Shown here piece by piece: positions 12,996 through 23,464 of a DNA stretch of 64,000 nt. The stretch is from Bradyrhizobium sp. LTSP885. GTDB taxonomy: Bacteria > Pseudomonadota > Alphaproteobacteria > Rhizobiales > Xanthobacteraceae. Each line of letters starts with the position of its first letter. Position 1 is the stretch's first letter. The notes beneath the pieces were generated by a model that was not told the origin of the DNA, did not search any database, and worked only from the letters and a program-made list of their open reading frames with translations. The DNA lies in the NCBI RefSeq assembly GCF_000938305.1, contig NZ_JYMT01000042.1, positions 434,001 to 498,000 on the forward strand, given 5' to 3'. The translations under genes and the position numbers were made by a program.

Positions 12996-15065
12996 GTGCC
13001 TGATATTGCCAACACAGCCTATCTGGATGCGCTCAATCCCGAGCAACGCCGCGCGGTCGAGCACGGCATCGGGACAGACGGAACCATCGGCCCCCCGCTG
13101 CTGGTGATTGCTGGCGCGGGCTCAGGCAAGACCAACACCCTCGCCCATCGCGTCGCGCATCTGATCGTCGCCGGTGCCGATCCACGCCGCATCCTGTTGA
13201 TGACCTTTTCGCGCCGCGCCGCCGCCGAAATGGCAGGCCGCGTCGAACGCATCGCGCGGCGCGTACTCGGCGACAAAGCTTCCGTGATGACCGACGCGCT
13301 GAACTGGTCTGGCACATTTCACGGCATCGGTGCGCGGCTGTTGCGCGAATTCTCCGAGCGCATCGGGCTCGATCCCGCCTTCACGATCCACGATCGCGAA
13401 GATTCCGCCGATCTGATGAACCTGGTTCGCCACGACCTCGGTTTCTCCAGGACCGAGAGCCGGTTTCCGACCAAGGGCACCTGCCTCGCGATCTATTCGC
13501 GTTGCGTGAACGCGGAGATGGGAATCGAAGCGGTGCTGGGTCAATTTTTCCCCTGGTGCGCGGGCTGGGCCAACGAACTGAAGCAATTGTTCGCGGCCTA
13601 TGTCGAGACCAAGCAGCAGCAGAACGTGCTCGATTACGACGACCTGCTGCTCTACTGGGCGCAGATGGTCACCGACGCCAACCTCGCGGACGAGATCGGC
13701 GGCCGCTTCGATCATGTGATGGTCGACGAATATCAGGACACCAACCGCTTGCAATCGTCGATCCTGCTGGCGCTCAAGCCTGCGGGCCGCGGGCTCACCG
13801 TGGTCGGCGACGACGCCCAGTCGATCTATTCCTTCCGTGCCGCGACCGTGCGCAACATCCTCGATTTTCCAAACCAGTTCAGCCCGGCGGCCGAGATCAT
13901 CACGCTCGACCGCAACTATCGTTCGACCGAGCCGATCCTGTCGGCTGCCAACGGCGTGATCTCGCTCGCCAAGGAGCGCTTCACCAAGAACCTGTGGACC
14001 GATCGGACATCGACCCGCAAGCCGCTTCTCGTCGCGATCCGTGACGAGGCCGATCAGGCCCGCTATGTCGTCGAGCAGGTGCTGGCCTACCGCGAGGAAG
14101 GCGCGCTGTTGAAGCATCAGGCCGTGCTGTTTCGCACCTCCTCGCACTCAGGATCGCTCGAGGTCGAATTGACCCGCCGCAACATTCCGTTCGTGAAATT
14201 CGGCGGCCTGAAATTCCTCGACGCTTCCCACGTCAAGGACGTGCTGGCGCTCTTGCGTTTTGTCGCCAATCCGCGCGACCGCGTCGCCGGTTTTCGCATC
14301 CTGCATCTCTTGCCAGGGGTCGGGCCGGCCTCGGCGCAGCGCGTGCTCGACCGCATGGCGGAGGCCGCCGATCCGATTGCCGCGCTGACATCCCTCCCCG
14401 CACCGCCGCGGGCCGGCGAGGACTGGCTGCTGTTCGTGCAGGCGATCGAAAACCTCCGCTACTCGGAATGGCCGGTCGACATCGAGCGCGCGCGGCTGTG
14501 GTACGAGCCGCATCTCGACCGCATCCACGAGGACAGCGAAGTCCGCCGCGCCGACCTGATCCAGCTCGAGCAGATTGCCGCGGGCTATCCCTCGCGCGAG
14601 CGCTTCCTCACCGAGCTCACGCTCGATCCCCCCGACGCCACCAGTGACCAGGCCGGCGTGCCACTGCTGGACGAAGACTACCTGATCCTGTCGACGATCC
14701 ATTCCGCCAAGGGCCAGGAATGGAAGGCCGTCTACGTGCTCAACGTCGTCGACGGCTGCATGCCGTCCGATCTCGGCGCCGGGACGTCGGCGGAACTCGA
14801 AGAGGAGCGCCGCCTGCTTTATGTCGCCATGACCCGCGCCAAGGACGATCTGCACCTGCTGGTGCCGCAGCGCTTCTTCGTCCACGGCCAGGCCGCCAAG
14901 GGCGATCGCCACATGTACGCCTCGCGCACCCGCTTCATCCCGGACCGTCTGCTGCCGACGTTCGAGCGTACCACCTGGCCTCGCGCGGCCGCCGCAGGCC
15001 CTTCGTCGGCCAATCGCGCACCGCCGATCGACATCCGCGCTAGGATGCGCGGCATGTGGCGCTGA
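12996..15065 (+). CDS. UvrD/PcrA-type ATP-dependent DNA helicase
   Basis: A 689-residue superfamily 1A helicase. Walker A GAGSGKT is at about residues 40-46, motif Ia LLMTFSRRAAAEM follows, motif II DEYQDTN is at about 245, motif III GDDAQSIYSFRAAT, motif IV DRNYRST, and motifs V/VI STIHSAKGQEWKAVYVLNV and LYVAMTRAKDDLHLL. It unwinds DNA 3' to 5' in repair or replication. It is a little shorter than Escherichia coli UvrD (720) and lacks the usual C-terminal RNA-polymerase-binding extension. The GTG start at 12996 has AGGGG six bases upstream. It may be a second UvrD-like helicase rather than the main uvrD. Confidence 0.9.
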   Translation: MPDIANTAYLDALNPEQRRAVEHGIGTDGTIGPPLLVIAGAGSGKTNTLAHRVAHLIVAGADPRRILLMTFSRRAAAEMAGRVERIARRVLGDKASVMTDALNWSGTFHGIGARLLREFSERIGLDPAFTIHDREDSADLMNLVRHDLGFSRTESRFPTKGTCLAIYSRCVNAEMGIEAVLGQFFPWCAGWANELKQLFAAYVETKQQQNVLDYDDLLLYWAQMVTDANLADEIGGRFDHVMVDEYQDTNRLQSSILLALKPAGRGLTVVGDDAQSIYSFRAATVRNILDFPNQFSPAAEIITLDRNYRSTEPILSAANGVISLAKERFTKNLWTDRTSTRKPLLVAIRDEADQARYVVEQVLAYREEGALLKHQAVLFRTSSHSGSLEVELTRRNIPFVKFGGLKFLDASHVKDVLALLRFVANPRDRVAGFRILHLLPGVGPASAQRVLDRMAEAADPIAALTSLPAPPRAGEDWLLFVQAIENLRYSEWPVDIERARLWYEPHLDRIHEDSEVRRADLIQLEQIAAGYPSRERFLTELTLDPPDATSDQAGVPLLDEDYLILSTIHSAKGQEWKAVYVLNVVDGCMPSDLGAGTSAELEEERRLLYVAMTRAKDDLHLLVPQRFFVHGQAAKGDRHMYASRTRFIPDRLLPTFERTTWPRAAAAGPSSANRAPPIDIRARMRGMWR

Positions 15066-15095
15066 CACCCAAAATATTCAGGGAACTGGAACGGA

Positions 15096-15119
15096 CCTGC
15101 CGTCATTTTGTCCGGCAGG
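15096..15119. terminator. Weak hairpin after the helicase gene
   Basis: CCTGCCG (15096-15102) pairs with CGGCAGG (15113-15119) around a 10-base loop, 31 bases past the helicase stop and before the convergent PilZ gene. No U-run follows, so termination is uncertain. Confidence 0.35.
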
Positions 15120-15147
15120 CCGTTCATGGCAAGAGCCGGCGTTGATC

Positions 15148-15399
15148 TCAGGGCGTATCCAGGAAACTGACGCCGACCCTAGTTTTCTTGGTCCAGATCA
15201 CCCGGCACTCGTAGAGTTCAGAGGCATCATTCGCCATCACGAGGCGGAAGCGGTGCGGCACGAAAGCGGGGTTCTCGACTTCGATCGCCGCCCCTTCAGC
15301 TGACATGTTCACGATCACGCAATGCATGACCGAACCGCCCGACGAGACATAGCCGGGTTCATTGACCTCGGTTCGCGGATGCTTGCGCTTCTCGTCCAT
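15148..15399 (-). CDS. PilZ-domain protein
   Basis: An 83-residue single PilZ domain. The c-di-GMP-binding signature is present: RKHPR near the N-terminus (R-x3-R form) and the second motif NMSAEGAAIEV, equivalent to D/N-x-S-x2-G. The end, CRVIWTKKTRVGVSFLD, is typical. It probably binds cyclic di-GMP as a stand-alone effector. The N in place of the usual D at the start of the second motif is tolerated in many rhizobial copies. Not in an obvious operon. Confidence 0.87.
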   Translation of the reverse strand: MDEKRKHPRTEVNEPGYVSSGGSVMHCVIVNMSAEGAAIEVENPAFVPHRFRLVMANDASELYECRVIWTKKTRVGVSFLDTP

Positions 15400-15661
15400 C
15401 CGGCTCGGCCTCGAACATCTTGACGCAGGCTTGGCGTCTCACCCCGGATTAGTCAACGGTTCGGACCTATCGCATCGGGCTTTCGCACCGCGATTTGTGT
15501 GCGGAAGTAAACCTTCGCGTGCATCGACCGGGCGCAAGTGAGCCCCGCGCAAGCCTAGGCTTGTGGTTCTCGACGCCAGAAGGATAGCCTCCGTCGATCG
15601 GCGGTGCGGCGGCGCGACGCCCGCTCTGGACAGAAATGAACAGGCGCCCAGGGGAGACGCC

Positions 15662-17068
15662 ATGTTCGAGATTCTCGATCGCCGGACCAGTCTGACCGGC
15701 AACCAGATCAAGATCCTCGCTGCCGCCATCGTCGGCGACGCGCTGGAATTCTTCGACTACTTCCTGATCGGATTCGTGCTCGCGTTCCTGATCGGGCCCT
15801 GGAAACTCACGTTCGGCCAGTCCGCCACGGTGCTGATGAGCTCCGGCGTCGGCGCCATCCTCGGAGCCTTTCTCTGGGGCTGGCTCGCCGACCGGATCGG
15901 CCGCCGGATCGTGTTCATGGGCACAGTACTCAACTTCTCGATCGCGACCGGCCTGCTCTATTTCACCCCCGACAATGGCTGGGTCTATCTGACCGTCCTG
16001 CGCTTCTTCGTCGGCACCGGGGTCGGCGGGCTCTATTGCGTGGACCTGCCGCTGGTCCAGGAGTTCATGCCCTCGCACAAGCGCGGCTGGGTCGGCGGGC
16101 TTGTCACCTGCGTGATCCCGCTTGGCGTCGGACTCGGCGCCGTACTCGGCGGGACGATCGGGAGCGACCAATGGCGGCTGCTGTTCGCAATCGGCGTGTT
16201 GCCGTCGCTGCTGGTGCTGCTGGTTCGCCTGTGGGTCCCGGAGTCGCCGCGCTGGCTGTGCCGCCAGGGACGCTATGAGGAGGCCCGCAAGTCGCTCGCC
16301 TGGGCGCTGCAGATGCAGCCCTCCGAACTGCCGCTGCCGAGCGCGGCCGATGCTGGTCCGATCGTCAAGTCGAACTGGCTCGACCTGTTCAAATATCCCC
16401 GCAGCCTGATCGTCTCCTGGCTCGGCAATGCCGGCGCGCAGACCGGTGTCTACGGCATCACGCTGTGGGCTCCCTCGCTGTTCGTGCTGCTCCTGAAGGT
16501 TTCGCCCCAGGAAGCCTCCAGAATGATGGTCCTGCTCAGTGTCTCCGGCTTTGTCGGGCGCATCTCCTTCTCTTATTTCTCGGAACTGCTGGGGCGGCGT
16601 ACGGCCGGCGGCCTGCTCGGCTTCGGCGCCGGCGCACTGACCATCATCGCCGGCTATCACTACGACTCGACGCTGTTCGGCATGTCCGCGTTCTGGCTGT
16701 TGCTGGCCGCGGCGTTCTTCTTCGCCGATGGCGGGTTTGCGATCGTCGGTCCCTATGCGGCCGAGGTCTGGCCCTCGCATCTGCGCACCTCGGGCATGGG
16801 CTCGGCCTATGGCTTCGGCGGAATCGGCAAGATCATCGGGCCGCTCGGCCTCGCTTTGATCGTCGGCTCCAACAACTACCTCAAGCCGGACGTACCGCTG
16901 ACGCAGATTCCGACCGCCTTCGTTTATCTCGGCTGCTGGTTCCTGATGGCGGGCGCCGTCTACTACTTCTTCGGCCTTGAGACCCGCGGCAAGTCGATCG
17001 AGCAGATCGACAAGGAGCTGACCGGGGCCCCTGAGGTGGCAGCTCCCGCGACAGTCCGGCAAGCCTAA
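15662..17068 (+). CDS. MFS transporter (sugar/aromatic-acid porter type)
   Basis: A 468-residue transporter with about 12 membrane segments. Segment 1 holds GDALEFFDYFLIGF (D-x-E-x2-D, as in the aromatic acid:H+ symporter group). The loop 2-3 motif is GWLADRIGRRIVF, and the loop 4-5 region is LPLVQEFMPSHKRGWVGG. WVPESPRWL follows segment 6, and the end is FGLETRGKSIEQID, typical of the sugar-porter superfamily. AGGGGAGA precedes ATG 15662. The substrate cannot be told; an aromatic or organic acid is plausible. Confidence 0.85.
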   Translation: MFEILDRRTSLTGNQIKILAAAIVGDALEFFDYFLIGFVLAFLIGPWKLTFGQSATVLMSSGVGAILGAFLWGWLADRIGRRIVFMGTVLNFSIATGLLYFTPDNGWVYLTVLRFFVGTGVGGLYCVDLPLVQEFMPSHKRGWVGGLVTCVIPLGVGLGAVLGGTIGSDQWRLLFAIGVLPSLLVLLVRLWVPESPRWLCRQGRYEEARKSLAWALQMQPSELPLPSAADAGPIVKSNWLDLFKYPRSLIVSWLGNAGAQTGVYGITLWAPSLFVLLLKVSPQEASRMMVLLSVSGFVGRISFSYFSELLGRRTAGGLLGFGAGALTIIAGYHYDSTLFGMSAFWLLLAAAFFFADGGFAIVGPYAAEVWPSHLRTSGMGSAYGFGGIGKIIGPLGLALIVGSNNYLKPDVPLTQIPTAFVYLGCWFLMAGAVYYFFGLETRGKSIEQIDKELTGAPEVAAPATVRQA

Positions 17069-17138
17069 GCAATTGCAAGGCCGGCTTAGCCACGCCGACC
17101 TCAGCTTCGTCTAACCCCTGACATCAAGGAGAAGAACC

Positions 17139-17540
17139 ATGCCATTGGGCGGACTGCAGCATTTCACCATCGAGCCGCAGGATCTCGAGGCGACCAAGGC
17201 GTTCTATTGCGACGTACTCGGGCTCGAGAATGGCGATCGTCCGCCGCTCGATTTCCCCGGCTACTGGCTCTATTCGGGCGGCCAGGCCACGGTCCATCTG
17301 ATGGGCACCCGCAAGCCGCGCGACGGCATTGTGGTGCGCGGCACCAAGAAAAAATACGAGGACACCGGCCGCCTCGACCATATCGCCTTTGCCGCCACTG
17401 ACGTCGAAGGCGTTCGCAAACGCCTGCAGGCGAGGCACGTCAAATTCCGCGAGCAGATCGTGCCACGAACCGGCGACACCCAGATCTTCCTCTATGACCC
17501 TGATGGCGTCGGGGTGGAGTTGAACTTCCCGAAGAGCTGA
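17139..17540 (+). CDS. VOC-family (glyoxalase/bleomycin-resistance) protein
   Basis: A 133-residue protein with two beta-alpha-beta-beta-beta modules: LQHFTIEPQDLEATKAFYCDVLGLE and LDHIAFAATDVEGVRKRL. Potential metal ligands His (LQHF), His (VHLMG), His (LDHIAF) and Glu (GVGVELNF) are in place, so metal-dependent activity is possible. AAGGAGAAG lies just before the ATG. It follows the MFS gene by 70 bases and may be cotranscribed with it. The substrate is unknown. Confidence 0.82.
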   Translation: MPLGGLQHFTIEPQDLEATKAFYCDVLGLENGDRPPLDFPGYWLYSGGQATVHLMGTRKPRDGIVVRGTKKKYEDTGRLDHIAFAATDVEGVRKRLQARHVKFREQIVPRTGDTQIFLYDPDGVGVELNFPKS

Positions 17541-17691
17541 GCGCTCGCCTTCTCCGCATCGTCATGGCCGGGTACGGGCTTGCGCCGCCGGGTTCCCGAC
17601 AAGGCCCCGACTCGGCCATCACTCGGGCGCGATCCGGTCCGCTTTTCTTCACCATTGAATGACGATCTAGCCGGGCCGCGCCGCTGCGGCA

Positions 17692-17747
17692 GAATAGCCG
17701 GGTGCCGCGCCTTCAACCTACCCCAGGGCCTGGTGGCCCGGCTATTC
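17692..17747. repeat. Long inverted repeat, dispersed-repeat type
   Basis: GAATAGCCGGG (17692-17702) is repeated perfectly as its complement at 17737-17747, with an inner CCAGGGCCTGG palindrome. It lies in the 233-bp space between two convergent genes. The layout is like palindromic intergenic repeats of Bradyrhizobium. It may also stop transcription. Confidence 0.5.
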
Positions 17748-17773
17748 GTCCCCATTTCGTCGTCAGTGGATCC

Positions 17774-18532
17774 TCAATCGAGGCCGCGCTCGTGGCTGAG
17801 GCGGACCATTTCATTGATGAATATCTGTTTCTGCTTATCGTCGAGGCTCGCATATAACGGCTCGGCTGCGTCGGATACGTTGCGCTGATCGACCGCGCGG
17901 TCGTTGAGGAATTGGGCCTCATTGCGCATCTGCTCGATGATGTCGTCGGGCGGATCGCGCTGGGCGCGCGCGATACGCAGGTTGAGGCGGTCAGCGCCGT
18001 TGTGGCCGAGATAGTGCATCGCGCTGTTGAATCCGGCCCACTGTTTCTCCTGATCCGGCGTCAGGTTCAGCTCCTTCTTGATCCGCTCGATATTGGCGTC
18101 GCTGTTGGCGACCATTTGCTCGGCCGTGAGCTGTGGCGCCCCCTCTTGGGTCAGCACGGCAGCCTGCTTGGCGCCCTTGTCCTTGGCCGATTTGGCCGAC
18201 TTGGTGCCCTTGGCACCCTGCTTGTCGCCGGGCGCCGCCGGCTGGGACTGCGGGTTCTTGCCGTTGGCAGCGGTGCTGTTGGGGGTGTTTGCGTTGTTGC
18301 CGGTGAACACGCTGGTCACACCGGTCACCACCCCGACCACGCCGCCGATGGCGCCGCCCAAGACTCCGCCGACCGGTCCTGCCGCCTTGTTGCCTTCACG
18401 CGCCCCCTTCTCGACGCCCTGCGCGATTTGCGCATCGACGATGTGGGGGGCCGCGACCAGCATCACGGTGGCGGCTCCAAGCGCGACGCACAGTTTCCAC
18501 CGCACACGCATCTTCGCTACCGGGCTACGCAT
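17774..18532 (-). CDS. Spy/CpxP-like (LTXXQ) periplasmic protein
   Basis: A 252-residue exported protein. The signal peptide (LCVALGAATVMLVAAPHIVDA) is followed by a Gly-rich stretch (PVGGVLGGAIGGVVGVVTG) that could sit in a membrane, then a Lys/Ala-rich low-complexity linker. The C-terminal helical domain has LNLTPDQEKQW, the LTxxQ motif, and LYASLDDKQKQIFIN, a second copy. Spy/CpxP proteins are periplasmic chaperones or stress sensors. GGAGAG upstream of ATG 18532 supports the start. Bradyrhizobium has many paralogues of this kind. Confidence 0.75.
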   Translation of the reverse strand: MRSPVAKMRVRWKLCVALGAATVMLVAAPHIVDAQIAQGVEKGAREGNKAAGPVGGVLGGAIGGVVGVVTGVTSVFTGNNANTPNSTAANGKNPQSQPAAPGDKQGAKGTKSAKSAKDKGAKQAAVLTQEGAPQLTAEQMVANSDANIERIKKELNLTPDQEKQWAGFNSAMHYLGHNGADRLNLRIARAQRDPPDDIIEQMRNEAQFLNDRAVDQRNVSDAAEPLYASLDDKQKQIFINEMVRLSHERGLD

Positions 18533-19007
18533 TATCGGCTCTCCATGATCGATCGTGGGTTTGAGGATGGTTGAATCCATGCGGGGCAAAAGTGCGCGTC
18601 AGCGAATCCGGACTTTATCGTTTCCAGCTTCACCGAGTCTATCGGCTGAGTGGCAGGACGACAAAACGCCCGTCGTTGAAACAGCTTGCCCCGTTCACGG
18701 GGAACCTGCGACGCAACCGCGCACGATACGCGACGGAGATCATAATCTCGCCAGCGTGCGGCGCAGCATGATCGTGAAAGATGCTGCAAACGGCCCGCAA
18801 GTGTGGCCGCGCCAACCGCGCTGCCCGAGATTTGACCACAACGTTAGTTCTACGCGCGCAAGCATCTGGTTTCTCGACAGGGGCCGGCAATTCTGTTCTG
18901 ATCGGCACCGATGAAATCTCATGACGCCGCGCAAACGCGACGCACAAAAACATAACAACGAGATTTCCGAAGTCTTTTGTCCGTTGGCTCACCAGGGAGG
19001 GAACGCC
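18533..19007. other. 475-bp intergenic region before the ABC operon
   Basis: No convincing gene; open frames here are short and lack ribosome sites or family patterns. It must hold the divergent promoters of the Spy-like gene and the ABC operon at 19008. No clear operator, riboswitch or repeat was recognised. The last 100 bases (18921-19007) are relatively AT-rich. Confidence 0.4.
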
Positions 19008-20348
19008 ATGTTACGGAGGAAGCTTTCACGCCGACAATTTGTTGCTGCGACAGCGCTGTCATCGGCCGCGCTGATATCAGCGCCCTACGTCCGCGGTGCC
19101 TATGCTGCCGGAAAGCTCTCGATCGGCTTCTGGGATCACTGGGTGCCGGGTGCCAACGACGCGTCGAAAGCTCTCGTCAAGGAATGGGCCGAGAAGGAAA
19201 AGGTCGACGTCGAGATCGATTATGTCACCAGCCAGGGCAACAAGAATTTGGTGACGATCGCCGCCGAAGCGCAGGCCCGATCCGGCCACGACATTTTCGC
19301 GATGCCAACCTGGTGGTGCCACTCCAATTCCGAGCAGCTAGAGCCGGTCAACGACATCATGGGACCGATCGTTGCCGAGAACGGCGAGGTCAACGGCACG
19401 GTCAAATATCTCGGACAGCTCGATGGCAAGTGGCTCGGCGTCCCGGCCTGCTGCGGCAGCCAGATCAAGGGTCCCTGCTCGCGCATCGACCTGATGAAGA
19501 AGCATGCCAACATCGACGTGCAGGAAATGTACCCGGCCGGCAGTCCGCCGAAGGCGGACAACTGGACGCTCGACACCTTCCTCAAGGCGGCGGAAGCCTG
19601 CCAGAAGGGCGGCTTCCCGTTCGGCATCGGCCTTGGCGAGACCAGCGACAGCGTCGACACGGCGGGTGCGATCTTCCAGTCCTTCGGTGCCCAGCTCGTC
19701 GATGCCAAGGGCAACCTGACCGTCAAGACCGACGCGGTGCGGCAGGCCCTCGACTATTACAAGAGGCTGATCGCCTTCCTTCCGCCTGACGTGTCGGCAT
19801 GGGATGACGCCTCCAACAACAAATGGCTGGTCTCCGGCAGAGGCGCCCTCATCATGAATCCGCCGAGCGCCTGGGCAGTTGCCAAGCGCGACGCACCGCA
19901 AGTCGCCGAGCAATGCTGGACGCACGGCTTCCCCGCCGGGCCTAAGGGACGTTTCGCGCCTTATCTGCCCTATTTCTGGAGTATCTGGAACTTCTCGAAA
20001 AACAAGGAAGCGGCCAGGAGCCTCCTTATCCATCTGTCGAAGCCGGCTTCAATCGAGAAGCTGGTGGTCGCGAGCGGTGGCTACGACCTGCCGGCTTACG
20101 AGAAGCTCACGACATTGAAGGTCTGGCAGGAGGAAGGGCCGCCGAAGGGCACGCTCTTCCACTACCCGAACCCCTACAATCACCAGACATTGTCGATCGC
20201 GGCTTCGCCGGCGCCGCCCAAGATCGCCCAGCAGATCTACTTCCAGGCCACGCTGACCAAAATGTGCCTGAGATACTATCAAGGCGAGAAATTGGAGACG
20301 ACGCTCACCTGGGCCGAGGGCGAGTGCGAAGGCTTCATGCGAAGCTGA
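19008..20348 (+). CDS. Family-1 ABC substrate-binding protein (Tat-exported)
   Basis: A 446-residue binding protein with a Tat-type signal (KLSRRQFVAATALSSAAL). The mature part follows the MalE/UgpB-like family 1 layout (KLSIGFWDHWVPGANDASKAL, GLGETSDSVDTAGAIFQSFG, YFWSIWNFSKNKEAARSLL). Several Cys residues (ACCGSQIKGPC) are unusual for the fold. GGGAGGGA lies before ATG 19008. It starts a six-gene operon with two permeases, an ATPase, a D-2-hydroxyacid dehydrogenase and an amidase, which points to an amide- or hydroxyacid-bearing substrate rather than plain sugar. That reading is inferred. Confidence 0.85.
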   Translation: MLRRKLSRRQFVAATALSSAALISAPYVRGAYAAGKLSIGFWDHWVPGANDASKALVKEWAEKEKVDVEIDYVTSQGNKNLVTIAAEAQARSGHDIFAMPTWWCHSNSEQLEPVNDIMGPIVAENGEVNGTVKYLGQLDGKWLGVPACCGSQIKGPCSRIDLMKKHANIDVQEMYPAGSPPKADNWTLDTFLKAAEACQKGGFPFGIGLGETSDSVDTAGAIFQSFGAQLVDAKGNLTVKTDAVRQALDYYKRLIAFLPPDVSAWDDASNNKWLVSGRGALIMNPPSAWAVAKRDAPQVAEQCWTHGFPAGPKGRFAPYLPYFWSIWNFSKNKEAARSLLIHLSKPASIEKLVVASGGYDLPAYEKLTTLKVWQEEGPPKGTLFHYPNPYNHQTLSIAASPAPPKIAQQIYFQATLTKMCLRYYQGEKLETTLTWAEGECEGFMRS

Positions 20349-20465
20349 GGAACCTGCGCTCCCGCGCGGCGCCGCATTCAGGTGGCCGCGCGGAGTATTG
20401 CCTTTATCGCGGCGTCCATCCGGCGCGCCGGCACGTTCGACCAACCCGCGCGAGGAACCTGCGTC

Positions 20466-21404
20466 ATGGTTGATGTCACCTTCCAGCCCAACGGAGTTGC
20501 AGCAGCGCGGACTGCGCGTAAGCGTGGCGGCCTTCGCAACGCACTGAGGCGCAAGTCGACTTCGGCATTCCTGATGACACTGCCGCTGATCGTTCTCATC
20601 GCAGTCCTCGTGATCTACCCCGCCTTTTATTCGTTGCACCTGGCGACGCTGAACAAGTCGATGTCGAGATTCGTCGGCTTCGGCAATTTCGAGTTCCTGT
20701 TCAAGCGCGAGACCTTCTGGCTGGTGGTCAAGCAGTCCTGTATCTTTGCGATATCGGCAGTGCTGTTCAAAGCGCTGATCGGCTTCATTGTCGCGCATTT
20801 CGTGCACAACGTGCCTGCCAACAAGCAGCGCAAATGGCGCGGCATGCTGCTGGTGCCCTGGGTGATTCCGCCGGCGATGTCGACGCTCGCCTGGCTGTGG
20901 CTGTTCGATCCGTCCTACAGCGCCTTCAACTACACGCTCTCGTTCTTCGGCATCGGGCCCATCCCGTGGACCGGCGACGCCGTGTGGGCGCGCTTCTCGG
21001 TCATCCTGGTCAACGTCTGGTACGGCGCGCCGTTCTTCATGATCATGTATCTGGCGGCGCTGAAGTCGGTGCCTGAGCAACTCTATGAAGCGGCGGCGAT
21101 CGACGGCGCCAATTGGTGGCAGCGGATCTGGTATGTGACGCTGCCGATGATGCGAAACATCATCGCGATCACGACACTGTTCTCGCTGATCGTCACCTTC
21201 GCCAATTTCGACATCGTGCGCATTCTCACCGCAGGCGGCCCGCTCGATCATACCCACATCTTCGCCACCTGGGCGTTCCGCGTCGGCATCGAGGGCAGCG
21301 ACATTCCGCTGGGCGCCAGCGTTTCTCTCTTCATGGTACCGATCCTCGCCGTCGCGGCCGTCTTCATCCTCCGTGATATCAACAAACGCGGGAACGAAGC
21401 CTGA
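20466..21404 (+). CDS. ABC importer permease (MalF/UgpA type)
   Basis: A 312-residue permease with six membrane segments starting at FLMTLPLIVLIAVLVIYPAFY and the EAA loop EAAAIDGANWWQRIWYVTLPMM. AGGA upstream supports ATG 20466. Its stop overlaps the start of the next permease (TGATG). It forms a heterodimeric channel with the product of 21404-22315. The N-terminal 35 residues are basic and cytoplasmic. Confidence 0.88.
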   Translation: MVDVTFQPNGVAAARTARKRGGLRNALRRKSTSAFLMTLPLIVLIAVLVIYPAFYSLHLATLNKSMSRFVGFGNFEFLFKRETFWLVVKQSCIFAISAVLFKALIGFIVAHFVHNVPANKQRKWRGMLLVPWVIPPAMSTLAWLWLFDPSYSAFNYTLSFFGIGPIPWTGDAVWARFSVILVNVWYGAPFFMIMYLAALKSVPEQLYEAAAIDGANWWQRIWYVTLPMMRNIIAITTLFSLIVTFANFDIVRILTAGGPLDHTHIFATWAFRVGIEGSDIPLGASVSLFMVPILAVAAVFILRDINKRGNEA

Positions 21405-22315
21405 TGAGCACGCTCGCAATCGACAAGTCCGGACCGACCCGCAATGTCAAATATGGCAGCATGAGCCGTGACCGCACCTGGGCGCTGCGCTGGTCGTATT
21501 TTTTCCTCACCCTGTTTGCGATCTTCTCGCTGGTGCCACCGCTCTACATGCTGATCACGTCATTGAAAGGCAGCGCGGAGATTTCGGCGGCGACAAATCC
21601 GTGGTGGATCTATCACCCGACACTCGAGAACTACGTTCAGCTGTTGACCTCGAACCAGTTCCTGCGCTTCTTCTGGAATTCGGCGTGGGTCTCGATCATC
21701 GTCGTGACGATCACCATGCTGATCAGCGTACCCGCGGCGTTCGCGCTGGCGCGGATGAAGTTCTGGGGCTCTGCGACGCTGGCGACCGGTGTGTTCCTGA
21801 CCTACCTCATTCCCGACACGCTGCTGTTCATCCCGCTGTTCAAGATGTTTGCGACGATCGGCGACTGGACCGGCATCCAGCTCATCAACCGTTGGTACGT
21901 CCTGCTCTTCATCTATCCGACACTGACGGTGCCGTTCTGCACCTGGATCATGATCGGATATTTCGCGTCGATCCCGAAGGAGCTGGATGAGGCCGCCATC
22001 ATCGACGGTGCGAGCTGGTTCCAGACGCTGACGCGTATCTTCATTCCCGTGGCACTGCCCGGTCTGATCGCCGCGACGATCTTCGCCTTCACCGTCTCAT
22101 GGGCCCAGTTCCTCTATCCCCTCGTGTTCACGACCTCGACCGATCAGCTCGTGCTGCCGGTCGGCATCATTACGACCCTGATCAAGGGCGACGTGTTCAA
22201 CTGGGGCCAGATCATGACGGGTGCCCTGCTCGGCGCCGCGCCGCCGCTGATCATCTACGCCTTCCTGATGGACTATTACATTGCCGGCCTGACCGCCGGT
22301 GCGACAAAGGGTTGA
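21404..22315 (+). CDS. ABC importer permease (MalG/UgpE type)
   Basis: A 303-residue permease with six membrane segments (WSYFFLTLFAIFSLVPPLYMLITSL first) and the EAA loop DEAAIIDGASWFQTLTRIFIPVALPGLIAA, as expected for the MalG subunit. The end MDYYIAGLTAGATKG is typical, with GLTAGA-x-KG near the C-terminus. The ATG overlaps the preceding stop. A 17-bp tandem duplication straddles its stop codon. Confidence 0.9.
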   Translation: MSTLAIDKSGPTRNVKYGSMSRDRTWALRWSYFFLTLFAIFSLVPPLYMLITSLKGSAEISAATNPWWIYHPTLENYVQLLTSNQFLRFFWNSAWVSIIVVTITMLISVPAAFALARMKFWGSATLATGVFLTYLIPDTLLFIPLFKMFATIGDWTGIQLINRWYVLLFIYPTLTVPFCTWIMIGYFASIPKELDEAAIIDGASWFQTLTRIFIPVALPGLIAATIFAFTVSWAQFLYPLVFTTSTDQLVLPVGIITTLIKGDVFNWGQIMTGALLGAAPPLIIYAFLMDYYIAGLTAGATKG

Positions 22316-22334
22316 ACACGACAAAGGGTTGAAC
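22304..22334 (+). repeat. 17-bp tandem duplication carrying a ribosome site
   Basis: ACAAAGGGTTGAAC occurs at 22304-22317 and again at 22321-22334 with a 17-base period. Each copy contains AAAGGG and a TGA. The first copy supplies the permease stop codon, and the second lies directly before the ATPase start at 22337. It looks like a recent slippage duplication. Confidence 0.75.
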
Positions 22335-22336
22335 TC

Positions 22337-23437
<1,101 letters not shown>

Positions 23438-23464
23438 CGGCCGACAAGAACTCAAGGGCAGGAA

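Noticed and set aside
15467..17062. 531-codon minus-strand frame opposite the MFS transporter
   Set aside because: The translation is charged (Arg, Glu, Gln, His) with no fold signal; the plus strand encodes a clear 12-segment transporter.
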